The position numbers were made by a program, and so were the translations under genes. Below the pieces are notes generated by a model. The model did no database searches. It was not told where the DNA came from and saw only the letters and a program-made list of their open reading frames with translations. Positions 52,472-61,268 of a stretch of DNA of 64,000 nucleotides are shown in pieces. Where the stretch lies: assembly GCF_003443875.1 (NCBI RefSeq), contig NZ_CP027482.1, forward strand, positions 1,674,001 to 1,738,000, given 5' to 3'. The stretch comes from Aeromicrobium sp. A1-2. Lineage in GTDB: Bacteria; Actinomycetota; Actinomycetes; Propionibacteriales; Nocardioidaceae. Each line of letters opens with the position of its first letter. Position 1 is the stretch's first letter.

Positions 52472-54151
52472 CTAGGCCTCGATGACGACCGGGAGGATCA
52501 TCGGCCGGCGACGCAGGCGCCGTCCGACGTACGATCCCAGGACCCGGCGCACGACCTGCTGGAGCTGGCGCGAGTCATGGTTGCCCTCGGCCATGGCCTC
52601 CTCGATGGCGCTGACGATCTTGGGCAGGATCTCGTCGAAGGCCGAGTCGTCCTCGGCGATGCCGCGGGCGTGGATCTCCGGGCCGGTCACGACCTTGCCG
52701 TTGGTGGAGTCCACTACCAGGACGACCGAGATGAAGCCTTCCTCGCTCAGCACGCGACGGTCCTTGAGCTCCGAGTCCGTCAGGTCGCCGACCGAGGAGC
52801 CGTCGACGTAGACGTAGCCACAGTCGACGGCACCTGTGATCGAGGCGTGTCCGTCGACGAGGTCGATGACGTAGCCGTCCTCGGCGAGCAGGACGTTGGG
52901 GACACCGGTGGCCGTGGCCAGCTTGGCATTGGCGTGCAGGTGCCGGATCTCGCCGTGGACCGGCAGGACGTTGGTCGGCTTGACGATGTTGTAGCAGTAG
53001 AGCAGCTCGCCGGCCGATGCGTGACCCGAGACGTGCACCAGGGCGTTGCCCTTGTGGACCACGTTGGCGCCGAGCTTGGTCAGACCGTCGATGACGCGGT
53101 AGATCGCGTTCTCGTTGCCGGGGATCAACGACGAGGCGAGCAGCACGGTGTCGCCGGGCTCGAGGCTGACCTGCTGGTGGCTGTTGTTGGCCATGCGCGA
53201 CAGCGCCGCCATCGGCTCGCCCTGCGAACCGGTCGACATCAGCACCATCTTGTTGGCGGGCGCGGCGTCGATCTTTTCCACGACGACCCCGTCGGGGACG
53301 TGCAAGTAGCCCAGCTCGCGCGCGATCTGCATGTTGCGGACCATTGAGCGGCCGACGTACGCGACCTTTCGGCCATGCTTGTGCGCTGCGTCGATGACCT
53401 GCTGGACGCGGTGGATGTGCGACGCGAACGACGCCACGATGATGCGCTTCTCGCTGCTGGCGAACACCGCGTCGATCGCCGGGGTGATGTTGCGCTCGGA
53501 GGTCGTGAATCCGGGGACCTCGGCGTTGGTCGAGTCGGTCAGGAACAGGTCGACGCCCTCCTCGCCGAGACGCGCGAACGCCCGCAGGTCGGTGATGCGG
53601 CCGTCGAGCGGCAGCTGGTCCATCTTGAAGTCGCCGGTGTGGAGAGCTACCCCGGCCGGCGTCTTGATAGCGACGGCGAGCGCGTCGGGGATCGAGTGGT
53701 TGACCGCGATGAACTCCAGCTCGAACGGACCAAAGGTCTCGACGTCGCCCTCGGTGACGGTGTACTTCGGCGCGTCCTTGAGGCGGTGCTCCTTGAGCTT
53801 GGGCTCGACGAACGCCAGCGTCAGCTTGGACCCGATGATCGGGATGTTGCCCCGCTCGCGGAGCAGGTACGGCACGCCACCGATGTGGTCCTCGTGGCCG
53901 TGGGTCAGGACGATGCCGACAACGTCCTTGAGCCGGTCGCGGATCGGACCGAAGTCCGGGAGGATCAGGTCGACGCCGGGCTGCGTCTCCTCGGGGAACA
54001 GCACACCGCAGTCGACGATCAGGAGCTTGCCGTCGTACTCGAAGACCGTCATGTTGCGACCGATCTCACCGAGCCCGCCGAGCGGGATGACGCGGAGCGC
54101 GCCCTCCGGAAGTGCGGGGGGCGGATCGAGCTCGAGGTGCATGTGGCTCAT
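52472..54151 (-). CDS. rnj: ribonuclease J
   Basis: 559 residues. Metallo-beta-lactamase HGHEDH at 84-89, followed by VALHTGDFKMD, SKRIIVASFASHIHRVQQV and VHVSGHASAGEL (beta-CASP). C-terminal GSYVGRRLRRRPMILPVVIEA. Performs 5'-exo and endo RNA decay; Rv2752c counterpart. Upstream of dapA the same strand. Confidence 0.96.
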   Translation of the reverse strand: MSHMHLELDPPPALPEGALRVIPLGGLGEIGRNMTVFEYDGKLLIVDCGVLFPEETQPGVDLILPDFGPIRDRLKDVVGIVLTHGHEDHIGGVPYLLRERGNIPIIGSKLTLAFVEPKLKEHRLKDAPKYTVTEGDVETFGPFELEFIAVNHSIPDALAVAIKTPAGVALHTGDFKMDQLPLDGRITDLRAFARLGEEGVDLFLTDSTNAEVPGFTTSERNITPAIDAVFASSEKRIIVASFASHIHRVQQVIDAAHKHGRKVAYVGRSMVRNMQIARELGYLHVPDGVVVEKIDAAPANKMVLMSTGSQGEPMAALSRMANNSHQQVSLEPGDTVLLASSLIPGNENAIYRVIDGLTKLGANVVHKGNALVHVSGHASAGELLYCYNIVKPTNVLPVHGEIRHLHANAKLATATGVPNVLLAEDGYVIDLVDGHASITGAVDCGYVYVDGSSVGDLTDSELKDRRVLSEEGFISVVLVVDSTNGKVVTGPEIHARGIAEDDSAFDEILPKIVSAIEEAMAEGNHDSRQLQQVVRRVLGSYVGRRLRRRPMILPVVIEA

Positions 54152-54163
54152 GTGGCCTGGCTT

Positions 54164-55072
54164 TCAGAGAAGGCCCGATGCCACCAGGCCGTCGCGAACG
54201 ATCGCGACTTCCTCGTCAGTGGCTTCGGGGAGCGGAGCACGCATGGTGCGGTGATCGAGGACTCCGAGCAGCTGCAGAGCAGCCTTGGAGGTGATCGCAC
54301 CCTGCGTGTGGGTCATCATCGCCTGGACGGCGGGAAGCAGTTGGTCGTTGATCGATCGTGCTGTGAGCAGGTCTCCGGCATCGACTGCCGCCACCATGTC
54401 GGCGTAGCGGCGCGCTGCCACGTGCGACACGACGCTGACGATTCCGCTGGCGCCCATCGCGAGCCACGGCAGGTTGACCGGGTCGTCGCCGGAGTAGATC
54501 TTGATGCCGGTCTGGTGCATCAGCCAGGCACCGCGATTGAGATCGCCGACGGCGTCCTTCATCGCGATGACCAGCGGGTTGTCGGCCAGCTTGTCGTACG
54601 TCTCCAGCGCGATCTGCACGCCGGTCCGGCCCGGGATGTCGTAAAGCATCACCGGGGTGTCGTCGCCTGCTCGGGCGACTTCCTCGATGTGCGCCAAGAT
54701 GCCCGACTGCGGGGGCTTGCTGTAGTAAGGCGTCACGAGCAGCAGACCGTGCGCGCCGGCCTTCTTGGCCTGCTCGGCCAGCTCGACGGAGTGCCTCGTG
54801 TCGTTGGTGCCGACACCGGCCACAACCGTGGCGCGTAGTCCCACGGCTTCGAGCACGGCGCGCAGCAGCCGGCCGTCCTCGTCCACCGTGGTGGTGGGCG
54901 ACTCGCCGGTCGTGCCGCTGACGACGATTCCGTCGCTGCCCTGGTCGACGAGGTGTGCCGCGACCTTCTGGGCCGCATCCAGATCGAGCTCACCCTCGCG
55001 GGTGAACGGCGTGACCATGGCGGTCAGCACGCGCCCGAAGGGCGCAGCCTCAGTGGCGAGCGGCGACGTCAT
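54164..55072 (-). CDS. dapA: 4-hydroxy-tetrahydrodipicolinate synthase
   Basis: 302 residues from ATG 55072. SGTTGESPTTTVDED, VTPYYSKPPQSG, MLYDIPGRTGVQI and the Schiff-base Lys in VIAMKDAVGD are DapA signatures. First committed step to lysine and DAP. Acts with dapB (60.5 kb) and dapF (28 kb). Confidence 0.96.
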   Translation of the reverse strand: MTSPLATEAAPFGRVLTAMVTPFTREGELDLDAAQKVAAHLVDQGSDGIVVSGTTGESPTTTVDEDGRLLRAVLEAVGLRATVVAGVGTNDTRHSVELAEQAKKAGAHGLLLVTPYYSKPPQSGILAHIEEVARAGDDTPVMLYDIPGRTGVQIALETYDKLADNPLVIAMKDAVGDLNRGAWLMHQTGIKIYSGDDPVNLPWLAMGASGIVSVVSHVAARRYADMVAAVDAGDLLTARSINDQLLPAVQAMMTHTQGAITSKAALQLLGVLDHRTMRAPLPEATDEEVAIVRDGLVASGLL

Positions 55073-55126
55073 ACCCCCGAGGCTACCGCTTGCGGCGGGC
55101 GCGACGGCGACCGGCAGGATGGGTAG

Positions 55127-55909
55127 GTGAGCGAAGACATCTACGACCTTGACACGACGTCCCACCCCCGCGGCGACGGCGTGCGTGACCTGACCCTGAC
55201 CGATCGGTGGAACACACCTCTCGGCAAGCCCAATGGCGGCTACATTCTGGCTGCGATGTTGCGCGGCCTCGGAGAAGAGATCAAGGGGTCGGACCCATTG
55301 GTCGCAGCGATCACCTACCTCGCTTCCCCGGAGACCGGCCCGGCTGAGCTTCGTACCTCTGCTCTGCGCCGGGGCCGCAGGGTGCAGACCGGTGAAGCCG
55401 CGTTGTGGGAGGGCGATCGGCACATCGCCCAGCTGGTCGCGAGCTTCGCCGGCCGTGACGGCGGGCGCACCCATGAGCTCGGCACGCCCCCGCAGCTGCC
55501 CGCGCCGGACGACTGTGTCGACCCCCGCGGGCAGGGACTGCCGGACGATGGCATCTTCGACCGCGTCGACTACCGGCTCGCTGCCCGACCCGGCTGGGCC
55601 GACGGTGCGCCCAACGGCGATCCGACGGTCGAGCTCTGGCAACGCCTCGCGGGTGGACGGGAAATTGACCTGCCCGCCCTGGCGCTGCTGTGCGACTCGT
55701 ACGCTCCACCAGTCATGGAGCTCGGTGAGCTCGCATCGATGACGGTCCAGCTCACGGTTCACCTGCACCGCAGGCCCGAGCCCGGCTGGATCGCGACCCG
55801 GCTGACGACCCGGCACGTCGTCAACGGCTTCCACGAGGAGGATTGCGAGCTCTGGGACGAGGCCGGCAACCTCGTGGCTCAGAGCCGCCAGCTCGCGATC
55901 CTGCTCTAG
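55127..55909 (+). CDS. TesB-like acyl-CoA thioesterase family protein
   Basis: 260 residues from GTG 55127. Double hot-dog protein: RWNTPLGKPNGGYILAAMLRGL and PALALLCDSYAPPVMEL, later RLTTRHVVNGFHEEDCELWDEAGNLVAQSRQ. Hydrolyses acyl-CoA esters. Its 3' end borders the repeat cluster near 55.95 kb. Confidence 0.85.
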   Translation: MSEDIYDLDTTSHPRGDGVRDLTLTDRWNTPLGKPNGGYILAAMLRGLGEEIKGSDPLVAAITYLASPETGPAELRTSALRRGRRVQTGEAALWEGDRHIAQLVASFAGRDGGRTHELGTPPQLPAPDDCVDPRGQGLPDDGIFDRVDYRLAARPGWADGAPNGDPTVELWQRLAGGREIDLPALALLCDSYAPPVMELGELASMTVQLTVHLHRRPEPGWIATRLTTRHVVNGFHEEDCELWDEAGNLVAQSRQLAILL

Positions 55910-55954
55910 TCTCGCGGGCCGCCAGGGGTTGTGGCTGATTGGCCCCCAGTCCCG

Positions 55955-56042
55955 AAAGTGTGCGCGTCTGCCCGGCGTGGGTCAGAAATCGTGCGAGTCT
56001 GCCCCGGTTCGCGTGCCGATCCGGTGCAGGCGCGCACAGTTT
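55955..56042. repeat. left repeat cluster of the DUF559 gene
   Basis: Three copies of one motif: AAAGTGTGCGCGTCTGCCC (55955-55973, direct), AAATCGTGCGAGTCTGCCCC (55986-56005, direct) and GCAGGCGCGCACAGTTT (56026-56042, inverted). The sites are 13-20 bases apart. The copies lie in the gap between the thioesterase and DUF559 genes. Confidence 0.85.
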
Positions 56043-56136
56043 GGTGTGGTGCACAGGCCCAGCGGGGGGCTCGGAATTTCCACACCCGGTGTGAGAGTCC
56101 TGTCACCCGCGGCAGCGCCAGGCCTTGGCTGGACGC

Positions 56137-57045
56137 ATGCTGCCGCCACCACTGCCCACTGACCGCCCGTTCACCCTGGAGTACGCGCACCGCCACGGCC
56201 ACTCGCGAAGGGCGGTCCAGGGCCGCAGGTTCCAGATCATCTTCCCCCTGGTCTACGCCGCGGCAGACCTGGAGATCACCCCGCGGGTGCTTGTCCAGGC
56301 CGCGCTGCTGGCCGCTCCCGCCGGGTGCGCCGCAAGCCACCACAGCGGGCTGCTGCTCCACGGCGTCGCGGTGGGGGCCGAGCTGACCCCACACCTGTCC
56401 ACGCTCGACTCCGAGCCGATCCGCATCCGTGGCGTCACGATGCACCGACTCGCCCTGATGAGCGCGCGCTCCGTCAACGGCTGGCGGGTGCTGTCCCCCG
56501 AACTCTGCCTCTCCACCGCCGCGACACAGGTCAACCTGGTGGATCTGGTCATCGCCGCCGACGCGATGTACGCCCAGCGGCTCGTCACTCCGGGGCGGCT
56601 GGACCACTTCCTGCACCACCACCACGGGGCTGGGGTGCGCAAGGCCCGCCGCGCGATGCATCTGGCCCGCCGCGGCTCGGAGTCACCTCGCGAGACGTAC
56701 GTCCGGGTCATGCTCGAGCTCGCTGGCCTCCCGCCCCTGGAGTGCAACCGGTCCTTCGGCGACGACGGCGGTCCCGTGGCCCGGCTCGACCTGTCGTGGA
56801 GTCGGTGGAAGATCGCGATCGAGTACGACGGCAGGCAGCACGGGCTAAGCCTCGCCCAGCGGGAGCGCGACGTCCAGCGGCGGGAGCGGATGGAGCGGCT
56901 CGGCTGGGTGTTCATCGTCGTGACCGCGGCGCAGCTCGCCCGCCCGCGAAAGATCGTGCTGCGCGTCTGCGAGGTCCTGGCCGCACGCCAGGGCTGGGCG
57001 CCGCTCCCCCGCTTCGACGTCGAGTGGTGCGCGCTGTTCGAGTGA
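56137..57045 (+). CDS. DUF559 (Vsr-like nuclease fold) protein with AbiEi-like N-terminal half
   Basis: 302 residues from ATG 56137. The C-terminal 120 residues carry the nuclease pattern: Glu in SPRETYVRVMLEL (~184), Asp218 in ARLDLSW, the E-Y-D-G-x-x-H motif at 229-235 and QRERDVQRRERMERLGWVFI. The N-terminal half (QAALLAAPAGCAASHHSGLLLHGV) resembles the helical domain of AbiEi-type antitoxins associated with DUF559 genes. Candidate nicking or restriction activity. Both flanks hold three-copy repeat clusters. No methylase or partner is adjacent. Confidence 0.8.
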   Translation: MLPPPLPTDRPFTLEYAHRHGHSRRAVQGRRFQIIFPLVYAAADLEITPRVLVQAALLAAPAGCAASHHSGLLLHGVAVGAELTPHLSTLDSEPIRIRGVTMHRLALMSARSVNGWRVLSPELCLSTAATQVNLVDLVIAADAMYAQRLVTPGRLDHFLHHHHGAGVRKARRAMHLARRGSESPRETYVRVMLELAGLPPLECNRSFGDDGGPVARLDLSWSRWKIAIEYDGRQHGLSLAQRERDVQRRERMERLGWVFIVVTAAQLARPRKIVLRVCEVLAARQGWAPLPRFDVEWCALFE

Positions 57046-57066
57046 TCCGCAGCGCGCCCCGGCCAC

Positions 57067-57154
57067 AAAGTGTGCGCGTCTGCCCTGGACCAGGTGACGA
57101 ATCGGGGCAGACGCGCACACTCTCCACCGGACGCGGTGCAGACTCGCACGATTT
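57067..57154. repeat. right repeat cluster of the DUF559 gene
   Basis: Three copies: AAAGTGTGCGCGTCTGCCC (57067-57085, direct), GGGGCAGACGCGCACACT (57104-57121, inverted) and GGTGCAGACTCGCACGATTT (57135-57154, inverted). The first two pair perfectly over 17 bp with an 18-base spacer. The last is nearly the complement of the second copy on the left side. Confidence 0.85.
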
Positions 57155-57187
57155 CGCGCTCGGGTGGGGACGGGCGCGATGCGGTGG

Positions 57188-57661
57188 TCAGGTGCGGTGG
57201 TAGGTCGCGATGTCGTAGCCGTCGTACGACTCGCGGTCGAGCTCGGTCCACGCCGCCCAGTCGATGTCGGGAAACCAGGCATCGCCTTCCGGCGAGAGAT
57301 GCACGTGCGTCACGACCATGGCGTCGACCAGGCCCTCGGCGAGCGCCTCGGCGTAGACCTGCGCGCCACCGATCAGGAAGACCTCGTCGTCGCGACCGAG
57401 TGCCAGCGCCAGTCCATCGGTCAGCGAGTGGGCGACCTCGACGCCGTCGGCATGCCATCGGGGATCTCGGGTCAGCACGATCGACGTACGCCCCGGCAGC
57501 GGCCGTCCGATCGACTCATAAGTCGCCCGGCCCATCACGATGGGGTGACCCATCGTGAGTGCCTTGAACTGCTGCTGGTCACCCGTCCGCGGCCACGGCA
57601 TCTCGCCGTCCAGGCCGATGACCCCGTTCGCCCCGATCGCCACCACGATCGTGACGGTCAT
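57188..57661 (-). CDS. dfrA: dihydrofolate reductase
   Basis: 157 residues from ATG 57661 overlapping the thyA stop. [40 protein letters not shown] and [14 protein letters not shown] are DHFR signatures. Regenerates tetrahydrofolate. Confidence 0.97.
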   Translation of the reverse strand: MTVTIVVAIGANGVIGLDGEMPWPRTGDQQQFKALTMGHPIVMGRATYESIGRPLPGRTSIVLTRDPRWHADGVEVAHSLTDGLALALGRDDEVFLIGGAQVYAEALAEGLVDAMVVTHVHLSPEGDAWFPDIDWAAWTELDRESYDGYDIATYHRT

Positions 57662-58452
57662 ATCGCGATCGGCGCCTTGATCCCCGGGAGCGGGTCGTAG
57701 CCGGTGACCTTGATCGAGTCGAGGGTGAATCCGTCGATCGACGTGACGGCCGGGTCGAGCCACAGCTCTGGCAGCGCGCGCGGCTCACGAGTCAGCTGCT
57801 CACGGGCCTGGTCAAGGTGGTTGACGTAGAGATGGGCGTCTCCGAGGGTGTGGACGAAGTCACCCACCTCGAGCCCGGTCACCTGCGCCACCATGTGGGT
57901 CAGCAGCGCGTAGGACGCGATGTTGAACGGCACACCGAGGAAGACATCGGCGGAGCGTTGGTACATCTGGCACGACAGCTTGCCGTCGGCGACGTAGAAC
58001 TGGAAGAACGCGTGGCACGGCATCAGGGCCATGGCATCCAGGTCGGCGACGTTCCAGGCGCTCACGACGTGGCGCCGCGAGTCCGGGTTGGTGCGAATCT
58101 GCTCGATGACCTCGGCGAGCTGGTCGATGTGCCCACCGCCGGGCGTCGGCCACGAACGCCACTGGTGGCCGTAGACCGGGCCGAGGTCGCCGTTGGCGTC
58201 GGCCCACTCGTCCCAGATCGAGACACCGTTGTCGCGCAGGTAGGAGGTGTTGGTATCGCCCGCGACGAACCACAGCAGCTCGGCGACGACCGACTTCAGG
58301 TGGACCTTCTTGGTCGTCACCAGGGGGAAACCGTCGGCCAGTGGGAACCGCATCTGGTGGCCGAACACGCTGCGCGTGCCGGTGCCGGTGCGGTCACCCT
58401 TGGCGACGCCTTCGTCGAGGATCCGTTGGACGAGATCGAGGTAGGCCCGCAT
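57658..58452 (-). CDS. thyA: thymidylate synthase
   Basis: 264 residues. Catalytic Cys in [51 protein letters not shown]. Converts dUMP to dTMP; coupled to dfrA. Confidence 0.97.
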   Translation of the reverse strand: MRAYLDLVQRILDEGVAKGDRTGTGTRSVFGHQMRFPLADGFPLVTTKKVHLKSVVAELLWFVAGDTNTSYLRDNGVSIWDEWADANGDLGPVYGHQWRSWPTPGGGHIDQLAEVIEQIRTNPDSRRHVVSAWNVADLDAMALMPCHAFFQFYVADGKLSCQMYQRSADVFLGVPFNIASYALLTHMVAQVTGLEVGDFVHTLGDAHLYVNHLDQAREQLTREPRALPELWLDPAVTSIDGFTLDSIKVTGYDPLPGIKAPIAI

Positions 58453-58502
58453 GACCGAAGACTATCAATCGTCGGTGAGTGGCCATGTGCGAAACTCTGA
58501 CC

Positions 58503-59003
58503 ATGCCGAGTGCTGAGTACGATGCCAACCCCCGGGAGATCCGCAACTTCTCGTTGCTGCAGGTCGGGCTCACCGGCGGCTTCTTCGTGCTGCTGTTCTT
58601 CATGCTCGGCGGGTCGGACGCGGACTACCCGCCAATCTGGCTCGCTGTGCTGCTCGTCGTCCTGATCGGCGTCGGCGCATTCTTCGCCGAACGGGTGTGG
58701 CTGTCCGCGTCGCCACTGTCGCCCGAGGCCGATCCGCGCGACGTCCGCGGGGAGGCGATCGGTGTGTTCGCGGGGCAGACCGTTCGCAAGCTCGCGTACT
58801 GCGAGGCACCGCTGCTCTTCGCGGTGCTCGTGGCCTTCGTCGGCGACTTCGGCGGGTGGCCGTTGGTCATCGCCGGCTTCCCGGGACTGGCGGTGCTGGC
58901 CTGGGAGACCTGGCCCGGACTGCGCAACACCTCGATGACCGCAGCGATGCTCGATTCGCAAGGTGCCGAGTCGCACCTCGTCGAAAGCTTCCTCGAAGCA
59001 TGA
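58503..59003 (+). CDS. small membrane protein of unknown function
   Basis: 166 residues from ATG 58503. Cytoplasmic start, two transmembrane helices (TGGFFVLLFFMLGG, WLAVLLVVLIGVGAFFA), later two (LLFAVLVAFVGDFGGWPLVIA, FPGLAVLAW). It shares ATGA with the downstream GNAT. An alternative GTG at 58479 exists. No family recognised. Confidence 0.6.
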   Translation: MPSAEYDANPREIRNFSLLQVGLTGGFFVLLFFMLGGSDADYPPIWLAVLLVVLIGVGAFFAERVWLSASPLSPEADPRDVRGEAIGVFAGQTVRKLAYCEAPLLFAVLVAFVGDFGGWPLVIAGFPGLAVLAWETWPGLRNTSMTAAMLDSQGAESHLVESFLEA

Positions 59004-59533
59004 GCGCCGATGTCAGCGCACGTCTCGCCTGGCCCGACGACGGTGCCGCGATCGCCCGGGTCCAGCTCGCCAGCTGGCGAGCCACCTATCAGGACCTGAT
59101 CCCGGCCGAGACCCTCGACGCACTCGACCCGGACGAGATCGCACAGCGGTGGGCCGCCACTGTCAGCACGCCGAAGGAGGCCCGCATGCGGGTGCTCGTG
59201 GCCCTCGAGCGAGCGAACCTCCGCGGATTCGCCCTCGTCCACCCGTGCTACGACCCCGACAGCGACCAGATCGCCGATGGAGAGGTCGGTGAGTTCGTGA
59301 TCGACCCCGACCACCAGCGTGTGGGTCACGGATCGCGGCTCCTGCAGGCTGCGATCGACACCCTCGCGGCCGACAAGTTCACCCGGGCGCTGTGGTGGGT
59401 CGACTCGACCGACGACGTCCTGCGCTCCTTCGTCACCGAGTCCGGCTGGGAGGCCGACGGCGCACACCGAGAGCTGGCCGCTGAGACCGGTGGCTCGCTC
59501 AAGCAGATTCGGCTGCACACCACGATCGGATGA
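59000..59533 (+). CDS. GNAT-family N-acetyltransferase
   Basis: 177 residues. EFVIDPDHQRVGHGSRLLQAAIDTL is the acetyl-CoA loop; FVTESGWEADG and SLKQIRLHTTIG end it. Overlaps both the membrane protein and azlC (ATGA), so part of a coupled set. Confidence 0.85.
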   Translation: MSADVSARLAWPDDGAAIARVQLASWRATYQDLIPAETLDALDPDEIAQRWAATVSTPKEARMRVLVALERANLRGFALVHPCYDPDSDQIADGEVGEFVIDPDHQRVGHGSRLLQAAIDTLAADKFTRALWWVDSTDDVLRSFVTESGWEADGAHRELAAETGGSLKQIRLHTTIG

Positions 59534-60201
59534 CGACAGACCGCTCGGTCGTCATCGACTCGCTCGGAGTCGGGCTGGCGACCGGCGTGTACGGCGTCTC
59601 GTTCGGGACGATCTCGACGGCCTCGGGGCTCAGCATCATGCAGACCTGCGCGCTCTCGCTGCTGGTCTTCACGGGCGCCTCGCAGTTCGCGTTCATCGGG
59701 ATCATCGCCTCGGGCGGCAACCCCATCACCGGAGCGCTCACCGCAGTGCTGCTCGGCAGTCGAAACATGTTCTACGGGCTGAGCCTGGCCCGGCTCCTGG
59801 ACCTCGGCGGTCGACAACGGCTCGCATCGGCCCACATCGTGATCGACGAGTCGACTGCGATGGCCGCCAGTCGACCCACCCGCCGGCAGGCGAGGCTCGG
59901 CTTCTACTGGACCGGGATCTCGATCTTCATCCTGTGGAACCTGACAACCTTCCTGGGCGCTCTTGCCGGCCAGGCGATCGGGCAGCCCGAGACGTACGGG
60001 CTGGACGCCGCCGTCGGTGCCGCATTCCTTGGCCTGCTGTGGTCCCGCCTGACGTCTTGGCACGCCCGGACCGTCGCAGTGTTCGGCGCAGCCGTCGCAC
60101 TGGGACTCGTGCCGCTCACGGCCGCGGGTCTGCCGATCATCCTGGGTGGCGGAGCGGCCGTCGTGCTCGGCATGGTGTGGCGTCCCCGGAGTCGCGCGTG
60201 A
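59530..60201 (+). CDS. azlC: AzlC-like branched-chain amino acid exporter subunit
   Basis: 223 residues. TGVYGVSFGTISTASGLSIM, FTGASQFAFIGIIASGGN and LLGSRNMFYGLSLARLL are typical of AzlC. Five to six helices. Followed by azlD with a 4-base overlap; the pair exports branched-chain amino acids. Confidence 0.9.
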   Translation: MTTDRSVVIDSLGVGLATGVYGVSFGTISTASGLSIMQTCALSLLVFTGASQFAFIGIIASGGNPITGALTAVLLGSRNMFYGLSLARLLDLGGRQRLASAHIVIDESTAMAASRPTRRQARLGFYWTGISIFILWNLTTFLGALAGQAIGQPETYGLDAAVGAAFLGLLWSRLTSWHARTVAVFGAAVALGLVPLTAAGLPIILGGGAAVVLGMVWRPRSRA

Positions 60202-60503
60202 GCTCGGTGTGGGTCGGGATCGTCATCATGGTCGTGGGATGCTTCGCATTGAAGTACGCCGGCCTGTCGGTGCCAGAGCGGGTGCTCGACCATCCCTCGA
60301 CGAAGCGGGCCGCCGATCTGATCCCCGTGGCCCTGTTGGGTGCGTTGATCGCGGTCCAGGTCGTCGCCGACGGCGACGCCCTGCGCATCGATGCGCGTCT
60401 GCTGGGCCTCGTCGTGGCTGCGGTCCTGCTGGCGTTGCGGGTGCCGTTCCTGCCGATGGTCTTCGCAGCCGCCCTGGTCGCGGCGCTCGCCCGTCAGCTC
60501 TGA
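60198..60503 (+). CDS. azlD: AzlD-like branched-chain amino acid exporter subunit
   Basis: 101 residues from GTG 60198. VGCFALKYAGLSVPER, LIPVALLGALIAVQV and LLGLVVAAVLLALRVPFLP match AzlD. Ends inside the convergent dapB gene by 10 bases. Confidence 0.88.
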   Translation: MSSVWVGIVIMVVGCFALKYAGLSVPERVLDHPSTKRAADLIPVALLGALIAVQVVADGDALRIDARLLGLVVAAVLLALRVPFLPMVFAAALVAALARQL

Positions 60504-61258
60504 GTGGACCCGGAGTCCTCACCGAGGATCGCGTCGAGGCCCACCGTGACGCCCGGACGTCCCGTCACCGCGCGCACGGCTGCCACAACTCCGGGCATGA
60601 ACGACGAGCGGTCGATCGAGTCGTGGCGGATCGAGAAGATCTCGCCGGCACCGCCGAACAGCACTTCCTGCGAGGCCGTGAAGCCCCTGGCGCGTACGGC
60701 GTGCACCGGGATGCCGGCGACCTTCGCCCCCCTGGCTCCGGTCGGATCCGTCGTGGTGGCATCGGGCAGCGCCGGCGAGCCCGCGGCATCACGTGCCGCC
60801 GCGATCATCTCGGCGGTGCGCGTCGCGGTGCCCGACGGCGCGTCGACCTTGTTGGGGTGGTGCATCTCGATGACCTCGACCGACTCGAAGTACGGCGCGG
60901 CGGCGGCGGCGAAACGCATCATCAGCACCGCGCCGATCGAGAAGTTGGGAACAACCAGGACGCCCGTCGCTGGCTCGTCGCCGAGCAGCGCGCGCACCTC
61001 GGCGATCTTGGTCTCGTCGAAGCCCGACGTGCCAACCACCACGTCGATGCCGTGCCGGATGCACCACGCCACGTTGTCGAGCGCGACGCCGGGCTGGGTG
61101 AAGTCGAGCGCGACCTCGGCGCCGGACTCGGCCAGCAGGTCGAGCGAGTCGTCGACGTCGATCTCCGCGACGACCTCGAGCCCGTCCGTGGCATGGAGCG
61201 CACGGACCGACTCCGAACCCATTCGACCCTTGGCACCCAGCACCGCGACACGTGTCAT
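60494..61258 (-). CDS. dapB: 4-hydroxy-tetrahydrodipicolinate reductase
   Basis: 254 residues. VLGAKGRMGSESVR (cofactor loop), VVGTSGFDETKI, EMHHPNKVDAPSGTATRTAEM. Produces tetrahydrodipicolinate in the DAP pathway. Rv2773c equivalent. Confidence 0.97.
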   Translation of the reverse strand: MTRVAVLGAKGRMGSESVRALHATDGLEVVAEIDVDDSLDLLAESGAEVALDFTQPGVALDNVAWCIRHGIDVVVGTSGFDETKIAEVRALLGDEPATGVLVVPNFSIGAVLMMRFAAAAAPYFESVEVIEMHHPNKVDAPSGTATRTAEMIAAARDAAGSPALPDATTTDPTGARGAKVAGIPVHAVRARGFTASQEVLFGGAGEIFSIRHDSIDRSSFMPGVVAAVRAVTGRPGVTVGLDAILGEDSGSTQS

Positions 61259-61268
61259 GCCGGTCAGC

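Noticed and set aside
57046-57187. CRISPR array from repeated motifs near the DUF559 gene
   Set aside because: Copies are in both orientations with irregular spacing and too few in number; no cas gene is near.
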